This document shows positions 56,167 through 64,000 of a stretch of 64,000 bases of DNA, piece after piece (within the stretch, counting starts at the first letter, position 1; each line of letters opens with the position of its first letter). Source of the DNA: Halomonas binhaiensis (GTDB lineage Bacteria > Pseudomonadota > Gammaproteobacteria > Pseudomonadales > Halomonadaceae); assembly GCF_008329985.2 (NCBI RefSeq), contig NZ_CP038437.2, positions 2,790,001-2,854,000 of the forward strand, written 5' to 3'. Under the pieces are notes generated by a model. That model was not told the origin of the DNA. It saw nothing but the letters and a program-made list of their open reading frames with translations, and ran no database searches. The position numbers were made by a program, and so were the translations under genes.

Positions 56167-56361
56167 ATGGCAATGTTTTCCCTGAAACATCAAAAGCAAC
56201 AACAAGTTGAAGGTGCTGGAGACTCTGGCGGCGGCATCGATGTCGGCCAGCTCAAGCAGGTCTTTGAAGAAGCTGCAAAAAAATCCATGGAAGTGAGCAA
56301 GGCCAAGACGGAAGGAAACACCGAGGTCGATACTGCCAGGTCCTCGCGTCCCAATAACTGA
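56167..56361 (+). CDS. Small protein of the effector island, unknown
   Basis: The 64-residue, mostly helical, Lys/Glu-rich protein (MAMFSLKHQKQQQVEGAGDS, then IDVGQLKQVFEEAAKKSMEV) has a TAGGA ribosome binding site. It has no signal peptide. Size and composition recall type III needle, pilin or chaperone-like proteins, but I recognise no family. It is rightward, 150 bp ahead of the FHA-type gene, and is followed by a hairpin. Confidence 0.5.
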   Translation: MAMFSLKHQKQQQVEGAGDSGGGIDVGQLKQVFEEAAKKSMEVSKAKTEGNTEVDTARSSRPNN

Positions 56362-56445
56362 TGCCATCGACATCGATGGTTGCCAGCACAATGATCGATG
56401 TCAGCCACCGGCTATTACCGGTGGCCCCCAGACATAGTTTCATTT

Positions 56446-56486
56446 CCCTTGCCGGCGGCTGTTGAGGAGTAACAACCGTCGGCAAG
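56446..56486 (+). terminator. Imperfect hairpin between the small gene and the FHA gene
   Basis: CCCTTGCCG.CGG..GTTG pairs with CAACCGTCGGCAAGGG around a short loop. Most probably it ends the upstream transcript. A weak start region for the next gene follows at once. Confidence 0.5.
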
Positions 56487-56512
56487 GGAGGTGTTTGGTC
56501 AGGTACACGTCC

Positions 56513-56989
56513 ATGCCTTCTCCCTTCACGACATCCCTACGATCATTGTTCGCTCCGGTGACCAACGTGTACTCGACATTGGAGGTGACGGATGGCTTCC
56601 ATCGGGGTGTGACGATTCCAATAGAACAACCCGTCTGCCGGATCGGATCCTCTTCCCAGGCGGATGTGATGCTCAGTGATACGGACATTGGTGCTGAGCA
56701 TGTCACTCTACGCTTTCATGCCCGCATGGTCGCCATCGAGGCGACGGGAGGTAATGTCTCCATCGGAGGCAAGGTACTCGCCCAAGGCACCGGATGGCGT
56801 ACCAGCCTGCCAGTCACTTTCGAGATGGGCGATGCCAAACTGCAGCTCTCTCCATCTGAACTTTCGTTACCTCCCTTCATGCGCCTGGCGTGGAATACCA
56901 TTGAATTTGCTAGTCGAACCACGCGCGCGCCCATTCTCGCCTTGTTATCCAGATGCCGTGAAACAGGCGGATGCGACACTCAGGAATGA
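56513..56989 (+). CDS. SctD-type FHA protein, truncated type III secretion ring component
   Basis: The 158-residue protein has an N-terminal FHA-like fold with the pattern of the cytoplasmic domain of SctD (YscD/HrpQ): LEVTDGFHRGVTIPI, CRIGSSSQADVMLSDTDI, HVTLRF, and a strand ending TFEMGDAKLQLSPSEL. Real SctD continues into a membrane helix and three ring domains. Here the protein stops about 40 residues after the FHA part, in CRETGGCDTQE. The start is uncertain: ATG at 56513 lacks a good ribosome binding site and TTG codons lie upstream. It is either a decayed ring gene or a stand-alone FHA adaptor. Confidence 0.6.
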   Translation: MPSPFTTSLRSLFAPVTNVYSTLEVTDGFHRGVTIPIEQPVCRIGSSSQADVMLSDTDIGAEHVTLRFHARMVAIEATGGNVSIGGKVLAQGTGWRTSLPVTFEMGDAKLQLSPSELSLPPFMRLAWNTIEFASRTTRAPILALLSRCRETGGCDTQE

Positions 56990-57139
56990 CGATGTTGCTG
57001 ACGAATGGACATCCTATGACTTCAGGCTCTCATGGTAGTGCACAAGGCCTTGGTGCATATGAGTATCACACTTTCACGAAATTAGCGGTCAAGGCCTTGA
57101 GTGAATAATTTATGTATGTATTTACATGGAGAGTGTTCG

Positions 57140-59041
57140 ATGGGTACTGAGCCAATTAGCCGTTCTCACATGAACATGAAATTCGATAGCGTGTTAAATT
57201 TATCCTCATGGAACAAGGCCGTATCAAGAAGCAAGGATGACCAAGACAGTCTCGACACTACGAAAGAGCTGGGTACTCATGAGAGCGGTAACGATAATCC
57301 TGCCACCGACCACCATAAAGATATCATCGATGCACTGGACGATATCCGCGAAGGAGGCCTTGGCCGTGAAACTGGTTTAGACAATAATGATCAGATTGAA
57401 TTCGAGCGTGATGTACGCCGAAACGAAGAAGATGAAAGCTCTGATAAACCTGAAGATCAGAATGTCATTCAGAGAACTGTAGAAGATCTTTTAGAGAGCG
57501 ACCCAGAGTTTGAAGAAGCCTTTAATGATGCGCTGGATAAAGGTATTCGCCTCCAGTTTCGCTTCAATGCCGATGAGAATCGCACCACGTTAATCAATGG
57601 CGACGTGCTCCAGATCGACATCCGCAATGACGCTGATGTGAAAGATGAACTGAAGAATGTATTCAACGAGGATTCCAACTGGGAGCCAGAGAAGCCTGGC
57701 GAAGGCCCTTCCTTCGAGGAGGTCATGGCGGATTCAGACATGTCAGGCGAGGATTTCGTCGCCCACCTGGAACGACTGAACATCTTCTCCTTCTCGGGCC
57801 AGCATGGTGACAAGATCCGCAAGGACGTCATCTACATGTACGACCACAGCGACTTCATGAAGGAGACCATTCGCTCCACGCTGGAAAACACGGACGGCCA
57901 GAAGAAGTTCAATTTCTCCGCCATTGGACATGGTGGCGGTACCATCACGAACCCCTTCGATGACTTTGCCACCAGCGTAAATGCCCCCACTGCCTACGAC
58001 GACATCAGCACGAAAGACTACAAGTCAGAGGACAACCTCAATAATGTCTCGCTGATGGCGCACGAGATGGTGCACTCCTTCCTTGGGATCGGTGACACTC
58101 CAACGATGGACATCGCCGAGGAAATCTTTGCCAACGAACTGGGCGCCCCTGATGCTGGCTTGGGTCCCGCTGGCGGGCTTGGTGGTGTGACACGAATCGG
58201 TTACGACGAGGATCGGCTAGGCGCAACGATCGATCTTGATGATGACTTCGATGTAGAAGACTTCATGGAGCAAGCCAGGGGCGGAGATCTCGACCAAATG
58301 ACGCATGAAGAGATCATGGATGAATTCGGCGGTGGCGAAATCGGACTGCCTGCGATCGAGGATGACGAAGAGCTCGATGACAAGTTGAATGGATTGGTAG
58401 AAACCATCCGCAGCGGGGTCGATGTCAAGGATCGCCACACACTCTATATGGAGGGTGGCCTCGCTGACCGCTACCAGCAGCTCCTGGACTACAACCTTCG
58501 CCATGGTGACTTTGATAGCCCTCAAGAATTAAGCAAATTCACAAAGGACCAGTTCATGGATCGCCTCGGTAATTTCGAGGATGAGGCTGATGTTTTTGCC
58601 GGCTACTTGGAACGTCATGGAGGAAACGAGCAGCTCGATAATCTCGCTTATCAGACATGGGGTTCCGGCAAAGACCTGGATGTTACACCAGAGCAGGATT
58701 TGTTTGAGGATGCGACGGATTTCGACAACCACCTGAACGGCATCGTCTCAACGATTGTCGACGGCGTTGACGTCGAGGGTCGCAAGACGCTCTATATGGA
58801 GGGCAACCTCGCCGACCGTTACAAGCAGCTGCTGGAGTACAACCTCATCCATGGCGACTTCGCCAGTTATGAGGAACTCAGCCATCATACCGGTAAACAG
58901 CTCATGGATCGTCTTGGGAACTTCTCCGATGAAGCCGATGTTTTTAATGGTTATCTGGTGCGTCACGGTGGTATCGAGCAGTTGACCGACCTGGCAAGAC
59001 AAGTTTGGGTTGATGCCGGCCTTGATCCAAAAGCCAGTTAG
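57140..59041 (+). CDS. HExxH putative secreted metalloprotease with tandem C-terminal repeats
   Basis: The 633-residue acidic protein has no Sec signal. The N-terminal 200 residues are charged and disordered. The zincin motif HEMVH (H308, E309, H312) sits in VSLMAHEMVHSFLGIGDT, with glutamates E327, E328 and E333 as possible third ligands. The layout resembles M91-type type III effector proteases (NleD/HopH1). Residues from about 411 to 508 and from 527 to 624 are two copies of the same ~100-residue module (LNGLVETIRSGVDV / LNGIVSTIVDGVDV, then LYMEG.LADRY). The start at 57140 has GGAGAG upstream. It probably acts on a host or competitor protein. The target is unknown. Confidence 0.7.
   Translation: MGTEPISRSHMNMKFDSVLNLSSWNKAVSRSKDDQDSLDTTKELGTHESGNDNPATDHHKDIIDALDDIREGGLGRETGLDNNDQIEFERDVRRNEEDESSDKPEDQNVIQRTVEDLLESDPEFEEAFNDALDKGIRLQFRFNADENRTTLINGDVLQIDIRNDADVKDELKNVFNEDSNWEPEKPGEGPSFEEVMADSDMSGEDFVAHLERLNIFSFSGQHGDKIRKDVIYMYDHSDFMKETIRSTLENTDGQKKFNFSAIGHGGGTITNPFDDFATSVNAPTAYDDISTKDYKSEDNLNNVSLMAHEMVHSFLGIGDTPTMDIAEEIFANELGAPDAGLGPAGGLGGVTRIGYDEDRLGATIDLDDDFDVEDFMEQARGGDLDQMTHEEIMDEFGGGEIGLPAIEDDEELDDKLNGLVETIRSGVDVKDRHTLYMEGGLADRYQQLLDYNLRHGDFDSPQELSKFTKDQFMDRLGNFEDEADVFAGYLERHGGNEQLDNLAYQTWGSGKDLDVTPEQDLFEDATDFDNHLNGIVSTIVDGVDVEGRKTLYMEGNLADRYKQLLEYNLIHGDFASYEELSHHTGKQLMDRLGNFSDEADVFNGYLVRHGGIEQLTDLARQVWVDAGLDPKAS
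58372..59010 (+). repeat. Tandem duplicated ~100-residue module in the HExxH protein
   Basis: Copy 1 spans about 58372-58665 and copy 2 about 58717-59010. Blocks shared between copies include TLYMEG-LADRY, YNL-HGDF, MDRLGNF and EADVF-GYL-RHGG. The high identity indicates a fairly recent duplication. No function is known to me. Confidence 0.85.
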
Positions 59042-59057
59042 CACTGGTAGCTGGCCT

Positions 59058-59069
59058 GGGGGGGGGGGG
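59058..59069. repeat. Twelve-G homopolymer after the metalloprotease stop
   Basis: G12 begins 17 bases after the stop codon. Tracts this long slip readily in replication and sequencing, so the true length is uncertain. It is outside the coding frame. Confidence 0.85.
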
Positions 59070-59225
59070 AATGCTGATATCTTGGATGCTGGTTTGCTTA
59101 CCCTCTTCTGGTAATGCCTCTAGCTTGATTGACATGGACTGTTCGAGACCAACAGCCAGCTTGTCACCCTTGAGCACATACCCGGCCTCACCGCTGTAGA
59201 CAGGACACCCAGTCGATGAACCAAT

Positions 59226-59259
59226 AAAAAGCCCCCGCTGACCAATATCAGCGGGGGCT
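59226..59259 (-). terminator. Rho-independent terminator of the PQQ dehydrogenase gene
   Basis: On the minus strand, perfect arms AGCCCCCGCTGA / TCAGCGGGGGCT with a six-base loop run into a T tract (TTTTT). It lies 43-76 bp after the stop codon. Confidence 0.92.
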
Positions 59260-59301
59260 GGGTGATTCACATCTCAAGGTGAGATGCTTGATACATACAG
59301 C

Positions 59302-61644
59302 TTACTGCTTCAGCTTGTATGCCATGACATAGTCACCGATGGTCGTACCAATGGAGCCATGGCCACCTGCAACCAACACGACCATCTGCTCGCCTTTGCT
59401 GTTGAGGTATGTCATCGGTGTAGCCTGGCCACCGGCAGGCAGGCGTGCCTGCCACAGCTGCTCACCAGAGGTCAGATCATAGGCACGCAGATAGTTATCC
59501 ACGGCCGCGGCCAGGAAAGCGACGCCTCCGTCAGTAATAATGGGACCACCGATCCCCGGAACCCCCATCTTCAAGGGCAGCGGCAACGGACTCATGTCAC
59601 GCACGGTGCCATTCTTGTGCTTCCAGACGATCTCGCCTGTACGCAGATCGGCTCCCGCAACATAACCCCACGGCGGTTGCTGACACGGCACACCGAGAGG
59701 TGACAGGAAGGGTTTCATTTCAACCGCGTAGGGCGCGCCGGCATTTTCATTCAGGCCTTGCTCCCCCTGATTGGTTTCCCCCAAATCAGCGCCCTCTTTC
59801 GACACCAGTGTCGAGGTGAACGCCAGATACAGCGGCATGCCAAACATCACTTGACGCTTGGGATCTATCGCCAGGCTACCCCAGTTGAATACGCCGAAAT
59901 TGCCAGGGAATACAATAGTGCCCTGCTCGGACGGCGGTGTGTACTGGCCTTCATAACGCAACGAACGGAACTGAATGCGGCACATCAGCTGGTCGAAGGG
60001 CGTGGCCCCCCACATATCAGCTTCGCGCAGTGTCGGCGGCCGGAACGTCAGGCTAGAGATCGGCTGTGTCGGAGATGCATGATCGCCTTCAATGGTCCCC
60101 TGTGGCGCGGCTTGTTCCGAAACCGGCAGAATGGCCTCGCCGGTCTGGCGGTTCAGTACATAGACATCCCCTTGCTTGGTCGGAATCACCAGAGCGGGCT
60201 GCTTGCCTTGCTCGGTGTCCAGATCCACCAGCGTCGGCTGTGCAGGTGTATCCATATCCCACAGGTCATGATGCACAAATTGATGCACCCACTCGACCTG
60301 GCCAGTCTCGAGGCTCAACGCTACAACCGAGGAGGCATACTTCTCTTCGGCTGGCGAACGGTACATGCCCAACTGATCCGGCGTGCGGTTCCCCATCGGG
60401 AAGTAGATCAGCCCCAGTTCTTCATCCGCACTGGCCACCGACCAGCTATTGGGGGAACTGGTCGTGTAGACGTCATCCCCACCGATTGGCGCCGTCTCAT
60501 CGGGGTTGCCAGAATCCCAGTTCCATACCAGCTCACCGGTCTTGGCATCATATGCACGAATAACACCAGAAGGTGACTCGAGGGCATAGTTGTCGTTAAC
60601 GGAACCTGCCACAACAACAAGGCCATTCGCCACAACAGGCGGTGATGTGGAGTAGTAGAAACCTGCCTGTTTGAAAGGCATGTTATGCATCAGGTCCAGT
60701 TCACCGTTGTCAGCGAAGTTGCTGCAACGCGCACCGGTTTCAGGATCCAATGCCAACAGACGCGCATCGGATGTCGGCATGAACAACTGAGCGTCGCACT
60801 GCTTGCTTTCCAGTGCTTCAGCCGGGCCATCTGCCACTTTTACGTCAAGCGCATCAGGGCCATCGGAAGACGGCGGAAGATAGGAAACACCACGACAGGT
60901 TTGATGCTGACGCTGGCTTTCTGCAGGAATCTTGGCCTTGTAGACCCACTGCTCTTCGCCAGAGTCAGCGTCCAGCGCGATCAACCAGTTGTGCGGTGTG
61001 CACAGAAACAACGAATTGCTTATCTTCAGCGGTGTCGCTTCGTAAGTAGTTTCCGTGACGTCATCCGGCCCTTTCAGATCACCTGTCTGGTATTGCCAGG
61101 CAAGCTCCAGATTTTCCACGTTCTCCGGGGTAATCTGTGTCAGCGGCGAAAAGCGCTGCCCAAGATTATTGCGACCATACGCATGCCAGCTACCTTCCGG
61201 TGTATCACCAATGCTGGGGTTTTCTGCCACGACATCCGTGTTCAGTTCACCCTTGATCTTATGAGCATCGACCAGCGCACTGCCTAGTGTGCCAACACCA
61301 ATGATCACCCAGATCGGGAGCAGCACTTTCAACCCCAGGTGACGCTCGCCCGCCTTGCCCACGAAGAAAAGCGGAATCGCCAACAGCAGGAATACACCCA
61401 GACGTGTGGCCAGCGGCCACCAGTCATAGCCTGATTCCCACAACGCCCATATGGCTGTCGCGATCAGAAACAGTGCATAAAGCCCGCGTGCAGCTGCCAG
61501 ACGCGGCTTCATCAATACACCAACACCTATCAGTGCCGCGCCCGCTAGCGCATAGTACCAACTTCCTCCCAGAGTCATGAGCCAAGCGCCACCACCAAGT
61601 AGCGCAAGACCCACTATCCAGAAGATCAGGGAAAGGATGAACAT
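59302..61644 (-). CDS. Membrane-bound PQQ-dependent dehydrogenase (glucose/quinate/shikimate family)
   Basis: The 780-residue protein starts with five membrane helices (residues 1-135), as in glucose and quinate dehydrogenases. An eight-bladed PQQ propeller follows, with tryptophan-docking repeats. Landmarks are WHAYGRNNLGQRFSPLTQI, FTPPTLREADMWGATPFDQ-like FRPPTLREADMWGATP, GTIVFPGNFGVFNWGS and LPAGGQATPMTY near the end. It passes electrons from periplasmic sugar or quinate oxidation to ubiquinone. Glucose and quinate versions are not separable by eye; quinate would fit the aromatic metabolism in this window. It is a single-gene unit with its own terminator. Confidence 0.92.
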   Translation of the reverse strand: MFILSLIFWIVGLALLGGGAWLMTLGGSWYYALAGAALIGVGVLMKPRLAAARGLYALFLIATAIWALWESGYDWWPLATRLGVFLLLAIPLFFVGKAGERHLGLKVLLPIWVIIGVGTLGSALVDAHKIKGELNTDVVAENPSIGDTPEGSWHAYGRNNLGQRFSPLTQITPENVENLELAWQYQTGDLKGPDDVTETTYEATPLKISNSLFLCTPHNWLIALDADSGEEQWVYKAKIPAESQRQHQTCRGVSYLPPSSDGPDALDVKVADGPAEALESKQCDAQLFMPTSDARLLALDPETGARCSNFADNGELDLMHNMPFKQAGFYYSTSPPVVANGLVVVAGSVNDNYALESPSGVIRAYDAKTGELVWNWDSGNPDETAPIGGDDVYTTSSPNSWSVASADEELGLIYFPMGNRTPDQLGMYRSPAEEKYASSVVALSLETGQVEWVHQFVHHDLWDMDTPAQPTLVDLDTEQGKQPALVIPTKQGDVYVLNRQTGEAILPVSEQAAPQGTIEGDHASPTQPISSLTFRPPTLREADMWGATPFDQLMCRIQFRSLRYEGQYTPPSEQGTIVFPGNFGVFNWGSLAIDPKRQVMFGMPLYLAFTSTLVSKEGADLGETNQGEQGLNENAGAPYAVEMKPFLSPLGVPCQQPPWGYVAGADLRTGEIVWKHKNGTVRDMSPLPLPLKMGVPGIGGPIITDGGVAFLAAAVDNYLRAYDLTSGEQLWQARLPAGGQATPMTYLNSKGEQMVVLVAGGHGSIGTTIGDYVMAYKLKQ

Positions 61645-62198
61645 TGCCCTTGCTCCTATTAGTGAGTTATAGCGTCCATGTTTTTATTATAAGTTTCAGT
61701 TGCGTAGCATCCGCTTGTACCCGAAAGCACTGCAAGATGCTCCCCCTCTCATAAGCGTAGCCAGAAACTGGCAAACCAATATGCGGTTTGCACCATGAAG
61801 AGTGACTTCATAGCCTGTGCATCACATCAACGGCTTCTGGTCTTGACAGGAGGCAATAGAGGTTTCCCAGGGATGACGACCTGAGGAAGGCTTGACTGGA
61901 AAGCCAGAGCATTCACCCAACAGCCTTGCATTGCTGAGGCCTACGTCAGATATATATAGTAAGCTAATTAATTTTAAATCGACAGCATCAGCTGCCTTGC
62001 AGCCTGAATTCAACTACAACATTCCCGAACCGATCGATTGCAAAGGCGTTTCTCCCAACAGTGGACAAACCACCAGAGATCAGTGAGTTACCGGCTTACC
62101 TGGCAAGGCGGACCATGCAAGCCACTTCCCATCAGTTACGGCTCTAGGGCGCGGGCTAGCAACCCTCTCCTTCGCTCATACAGACATGAACCTACCCC
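61645..62198. other. Promoter region of the PQQ dehydrogenase and unexplained gap
   Basis: This 554 bp gap holds the leftward promoter and an AT-rich patch near 61950-61980. No gene is supported. Confidence 0.45.
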
Positions 62199-63065
62199 AT
62201 GGCATCGTATGAGCGATTGAGACTTACCGGAGTCATTGACATGGTCGAGAGCCTGGTCCCGAATCGAGAAAGATTGGCCATTGTGATCGATACGCTTGGA
62301 GAGCCCTTCTTTCACGATGCCATGATCGAGTATCTCTCAGAACTATTCGGCGGGCTCAAGGGCCTTTCGCTGCTGTACCACAAGAGTGCTCAGCCAGAAA
62401 TTCTGGTGAATCAGGTGCTCGACGAGAACGTTCAGGAGATTTATCTCAGTGGTCTCTACATCCTTGACCCACTCAACAACGTCACTCGCGATAACTTATC
62501 TGCCTGAATATACAGTTTTAACGAAAGCTTCGAGATTGATATTGACAAGATTCGCTATCAAGAAGAGGTTTTCAAGAGAGCACGTATAAGCGACGAGCTC
62601 GCTTGGCTTATCAAAATGCCTGATGCAAGCATGCTGGCTTTCTGCCTCGACAAACCGGATGCGCAGTTCACAGCCGATGAGATCCAGTTGGCGAAGTCTG
62701 AATTGCCGGTGGTTAAGTCGCTATCTGAAAAGCATTTTGAACAGGAGTTTCTCAGCAAGCTCAAGGAGCGGCCGGGAACCTTTACACAAATTGAGCGTAT
62801 TCAGCACCTGCAGAGCAATCGGGTGATCGAATCTTCCGTTGGCGTCCTGACCGTGCGTCGAGAGGTTGGGTATCATGAAGCTGCGTTCGAGAGCGAGGCT
62901 ATTCTGACCAGCAGCATTGTCTCACTGGGCGACGAGCACTACCTTGAACAAAGAATTCGCCCACGAAACAGTGTCAGCGTCAAACACTACCAGGGAATTA
63001 TCAACCGAGCACTGGCTGAATACCCTTTGTCGAAACGTGAACAGCCCCATGCTAACTACATCTAA
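62199..63065 (+). pseudogene. LuxR-like regulator with an in-frame stop
   Basis: The frame runs 62199-63065 except for one TGA at 62505-62507, which follows VTRDNLSA. The part before (YLSGLYILDPLNN) and after (KRARISDELAWLIKMPDASM) fit one protein, an N-terminal ligand domain of LuxR-type regulators. Residues near the end (GVLTVRREVGYHEAAFESEA, and NSVSVKHYQGIINRAL) look like a degraded LuxR helix-turn-helix. A nonsense mutation followed by drift is the best reading. Read-through or a sequencing error is possible. The ribosome binding site is weak. Confidence 0.65.
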
Positions 63066-63096
63066 TAAAAACAATATACTAACAAAGGGTACGTTC

Positions 63097-64000
63097 TCAG
63101 GCGATATAGCTTGAGTCCGCATTCTCACGTTTGTCATTGACAGTTTTTCTCTTTGATTCACATCGTTCCAAAACACCTGGATTGAAAATTTTTATGTCAA
63201 TATGCACTCCAAGATCATCCTTCAAAGACTTTCTAAGTCTTTCTGAAATATCGTATATCTGTGATCTTTCAAAATTGTATTTCCCACGTGACAATTCCAC
63301 ATTAAGTATGACATGATCTGAAAACCCGTGCTTCTCGATTTCCAATAAGTAATATGGCGATAGTTCTGGAAAATCACACAATACCGTCTCCACTTGACTT
63401 GGAAACATATTAACCCCTTTGACAATCAACATGTCATCAGATCGAGAAGCTATACGTTCCACCCATACACCACTAAGACCTTTTCTCTTTACAATACGAG
63501 TAATATCACCAGTTCTATATCTTATAAGTGGAAGCGCTTCTTTCAAAAAGCTCGTTATAACTAACTCCCCATAACATCCGTCAGGTACCAATTCACCTTC
63601 TTCGTTCACAATTTCCACATAAAAATGATCGCTCCACAATATAATACTGTCACTATCATTCGGGTCTTCAACCCCAACTCCTGGTCCCATTATTTCTGAC
63701 AAACCATATATATTCACAGCTTTTATGCCAAGTGCCTTTTCTATTTGCTGCTTCATATTGACTGGCCATGGCTCAGCCCCCATAAAACCTAGCCTCAAGG
63801 GACTACGGGAAATGTCAAAATTTAATTTTTCTGATTGTTCAGAAAGATGCATTGCAAATGAAGGAGTACTCAAAAGCACAGTGGCTTTAAGATCACGCAA
63901 TAGATCAATCTGTTTTCTTGTATTCCCAGATGAAGCAGGTACCAATGTTGCGCCACTAGCTTCAACTCCAAGCTGAAGACCTAGGCCACCGGTAAACATC
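63097..64000 (-). CDS. paaK: Phenylacetate-CoA ligase-like enzyme, 5' end beyond the window
   Basis: The C-terminal ~300 residues of an adenylate-forming ligase of the PaaK type are present: VPASSGNTRKQIDLLRDLKA, the FMGAEPWP loop, IYGLSEIMGPGVG (adenine-binding motif), PLIRYRTGDITRI and the hinge SRSDDMLIVKGVNMFPSQVE. It activates phenylacetate or a related aromatic acid to the CoA ester. The start and the P-loop lie past position 64000. It is convergent with the LuxR-like pseudogene, with 31 bp between stops. The base composition is AT-rich. Confidence 0.85.
   Translation of the reverse strand, partial: MFTGGLGLQLGVEASGATLVPASSGNTRKQIDLLRDLKATVLLSTPSFAMHLSEQSEKLNFDISRSPLRLGFMGAEPWPVNMKQQIEKALGIKAVNIYGLSEIMGPGVGVEDPNDSDSIILWSDHFYVEIVNEEGELVPDGCYGELVITSFLKEALPLIRYRTGDITRIVKRKGLSGVWVERIASRSDDMLIVKGVNMFPSQVETVLCDFPELSPYYLLEIEKHGFSDHVILNVELSRGKYNFERSQIYDISERLRKSLKDDLGVHIDIKIFNPGVLERCESKRKTVNDKRENADSSYIA

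Noticed and set aside
58944..59270. Leftward frame across the G12 tract with plausible codon use
   Set aside because: It begins inside the PQQ dehydrogenase terminator and overlaps the end of the metalloprotease gene; at best a remnant.

Overview
This window reads as chromosomal DNA of a gammaproteobacterium, most likely a member of the Halomonadaceae (Halomonas-like). The grounds are a TRAP-transporter-linked hydroxycinnamate cluster, an NhaC-type Na+/H+ antiporter, a very large cyclic glucan synthase, and a zinc-limitation operon built like that of Pseudomonas and Halomonas. The genus is inferred from gene content alone. No rRNA, tRNA, CRISPR array or intact insertion sequence was seen. Most of the window is GC-rich. 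About 45.5-51 kb and 52.5-57 kb are visibly AT-richer and look acquired.

Layout. (1) 0.4-11.3 kb: hydroxycinnamate (ferulate/coumarate) catabolism. It holds an outer-membrane porin, feruloyl-CoA synthetase, a MarR regulator, a split TRAP transporter (DctQ/DctM, with DctP at the far end), a second MarR regulator with a clear operator, hydroxycinnamoyl-CoA hydratase-lyase and vanillin-type aldehyde dehydrogenase. (2) 11.3-13.1 kb: a divergent LysR/SDR pair. (3) 13.3-22.2 kb: hydroxyproline catabolism. It holds an epimerase, a DHDPS-family deaminase, an Ldh-family imino-acid reductase, ketoglutarate-semialdehyde dehydrogenase, a GntR/FCD regulator, a DadA-like FAD oxidase and an NhaC antiporter. 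Three matching operators tie it into one regulon. (4) 22.4-35.5 kb: an orphan double-glycine-leader peptide, a fatty-acid desaturase, a Crp/Fnr-type regulator, a 2851-residue cyclic beta-1,2-glucan synthase, a SnoaL-like secreted protein and a frameshifted HxlR regulator. (5) 35.6-45.5 kb: a zinc-starvation block reading leftward (dksA2, adhC, zur, COG0523 GTPase, gamma-carbonic anhydrase, thrS2, dihydroorotase, folE2). Rightward zinT faces it, with two identical Zur-box cores between them. (6) 46.0-48.8 kb: an isopentenyl-diphosphate isomerase, C-methyltransferase and terpene synthase trio, a probable non-canonical methylated-terpene pathway. (7) 49.4-59.0 kb: a winged-helix/NTPase regulator followed by a set of acidic, effector-like proteins. 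They are an EEP nuclease/phosphatase fused to a beta-gamma-crystallin domain, a HrpF/NolX-like putative translocator, a short unknown protein, a truncated SctD-type FHA protein and an HExxH protein with a tandem C-terminal repeat. (8) 59.3-64 kb: a membrane PQQ dehydrogenase, a LuxR-like gene with an in-frame stop, and the 3' part of a PaaK-type ligase that runs off the window.

The parts most worth attention are four. The terpene trio with its upstream inverted repeat is the first. The effector island, which carries no secretion apparatus in this window, is the second. The third is the zinc operon, whose AdhC lacks two of the four structural-zinc cysteines and whose DksA2 lacks two of four finger cysteines. 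The fourth is the orphan bacteriocin-like peptide.
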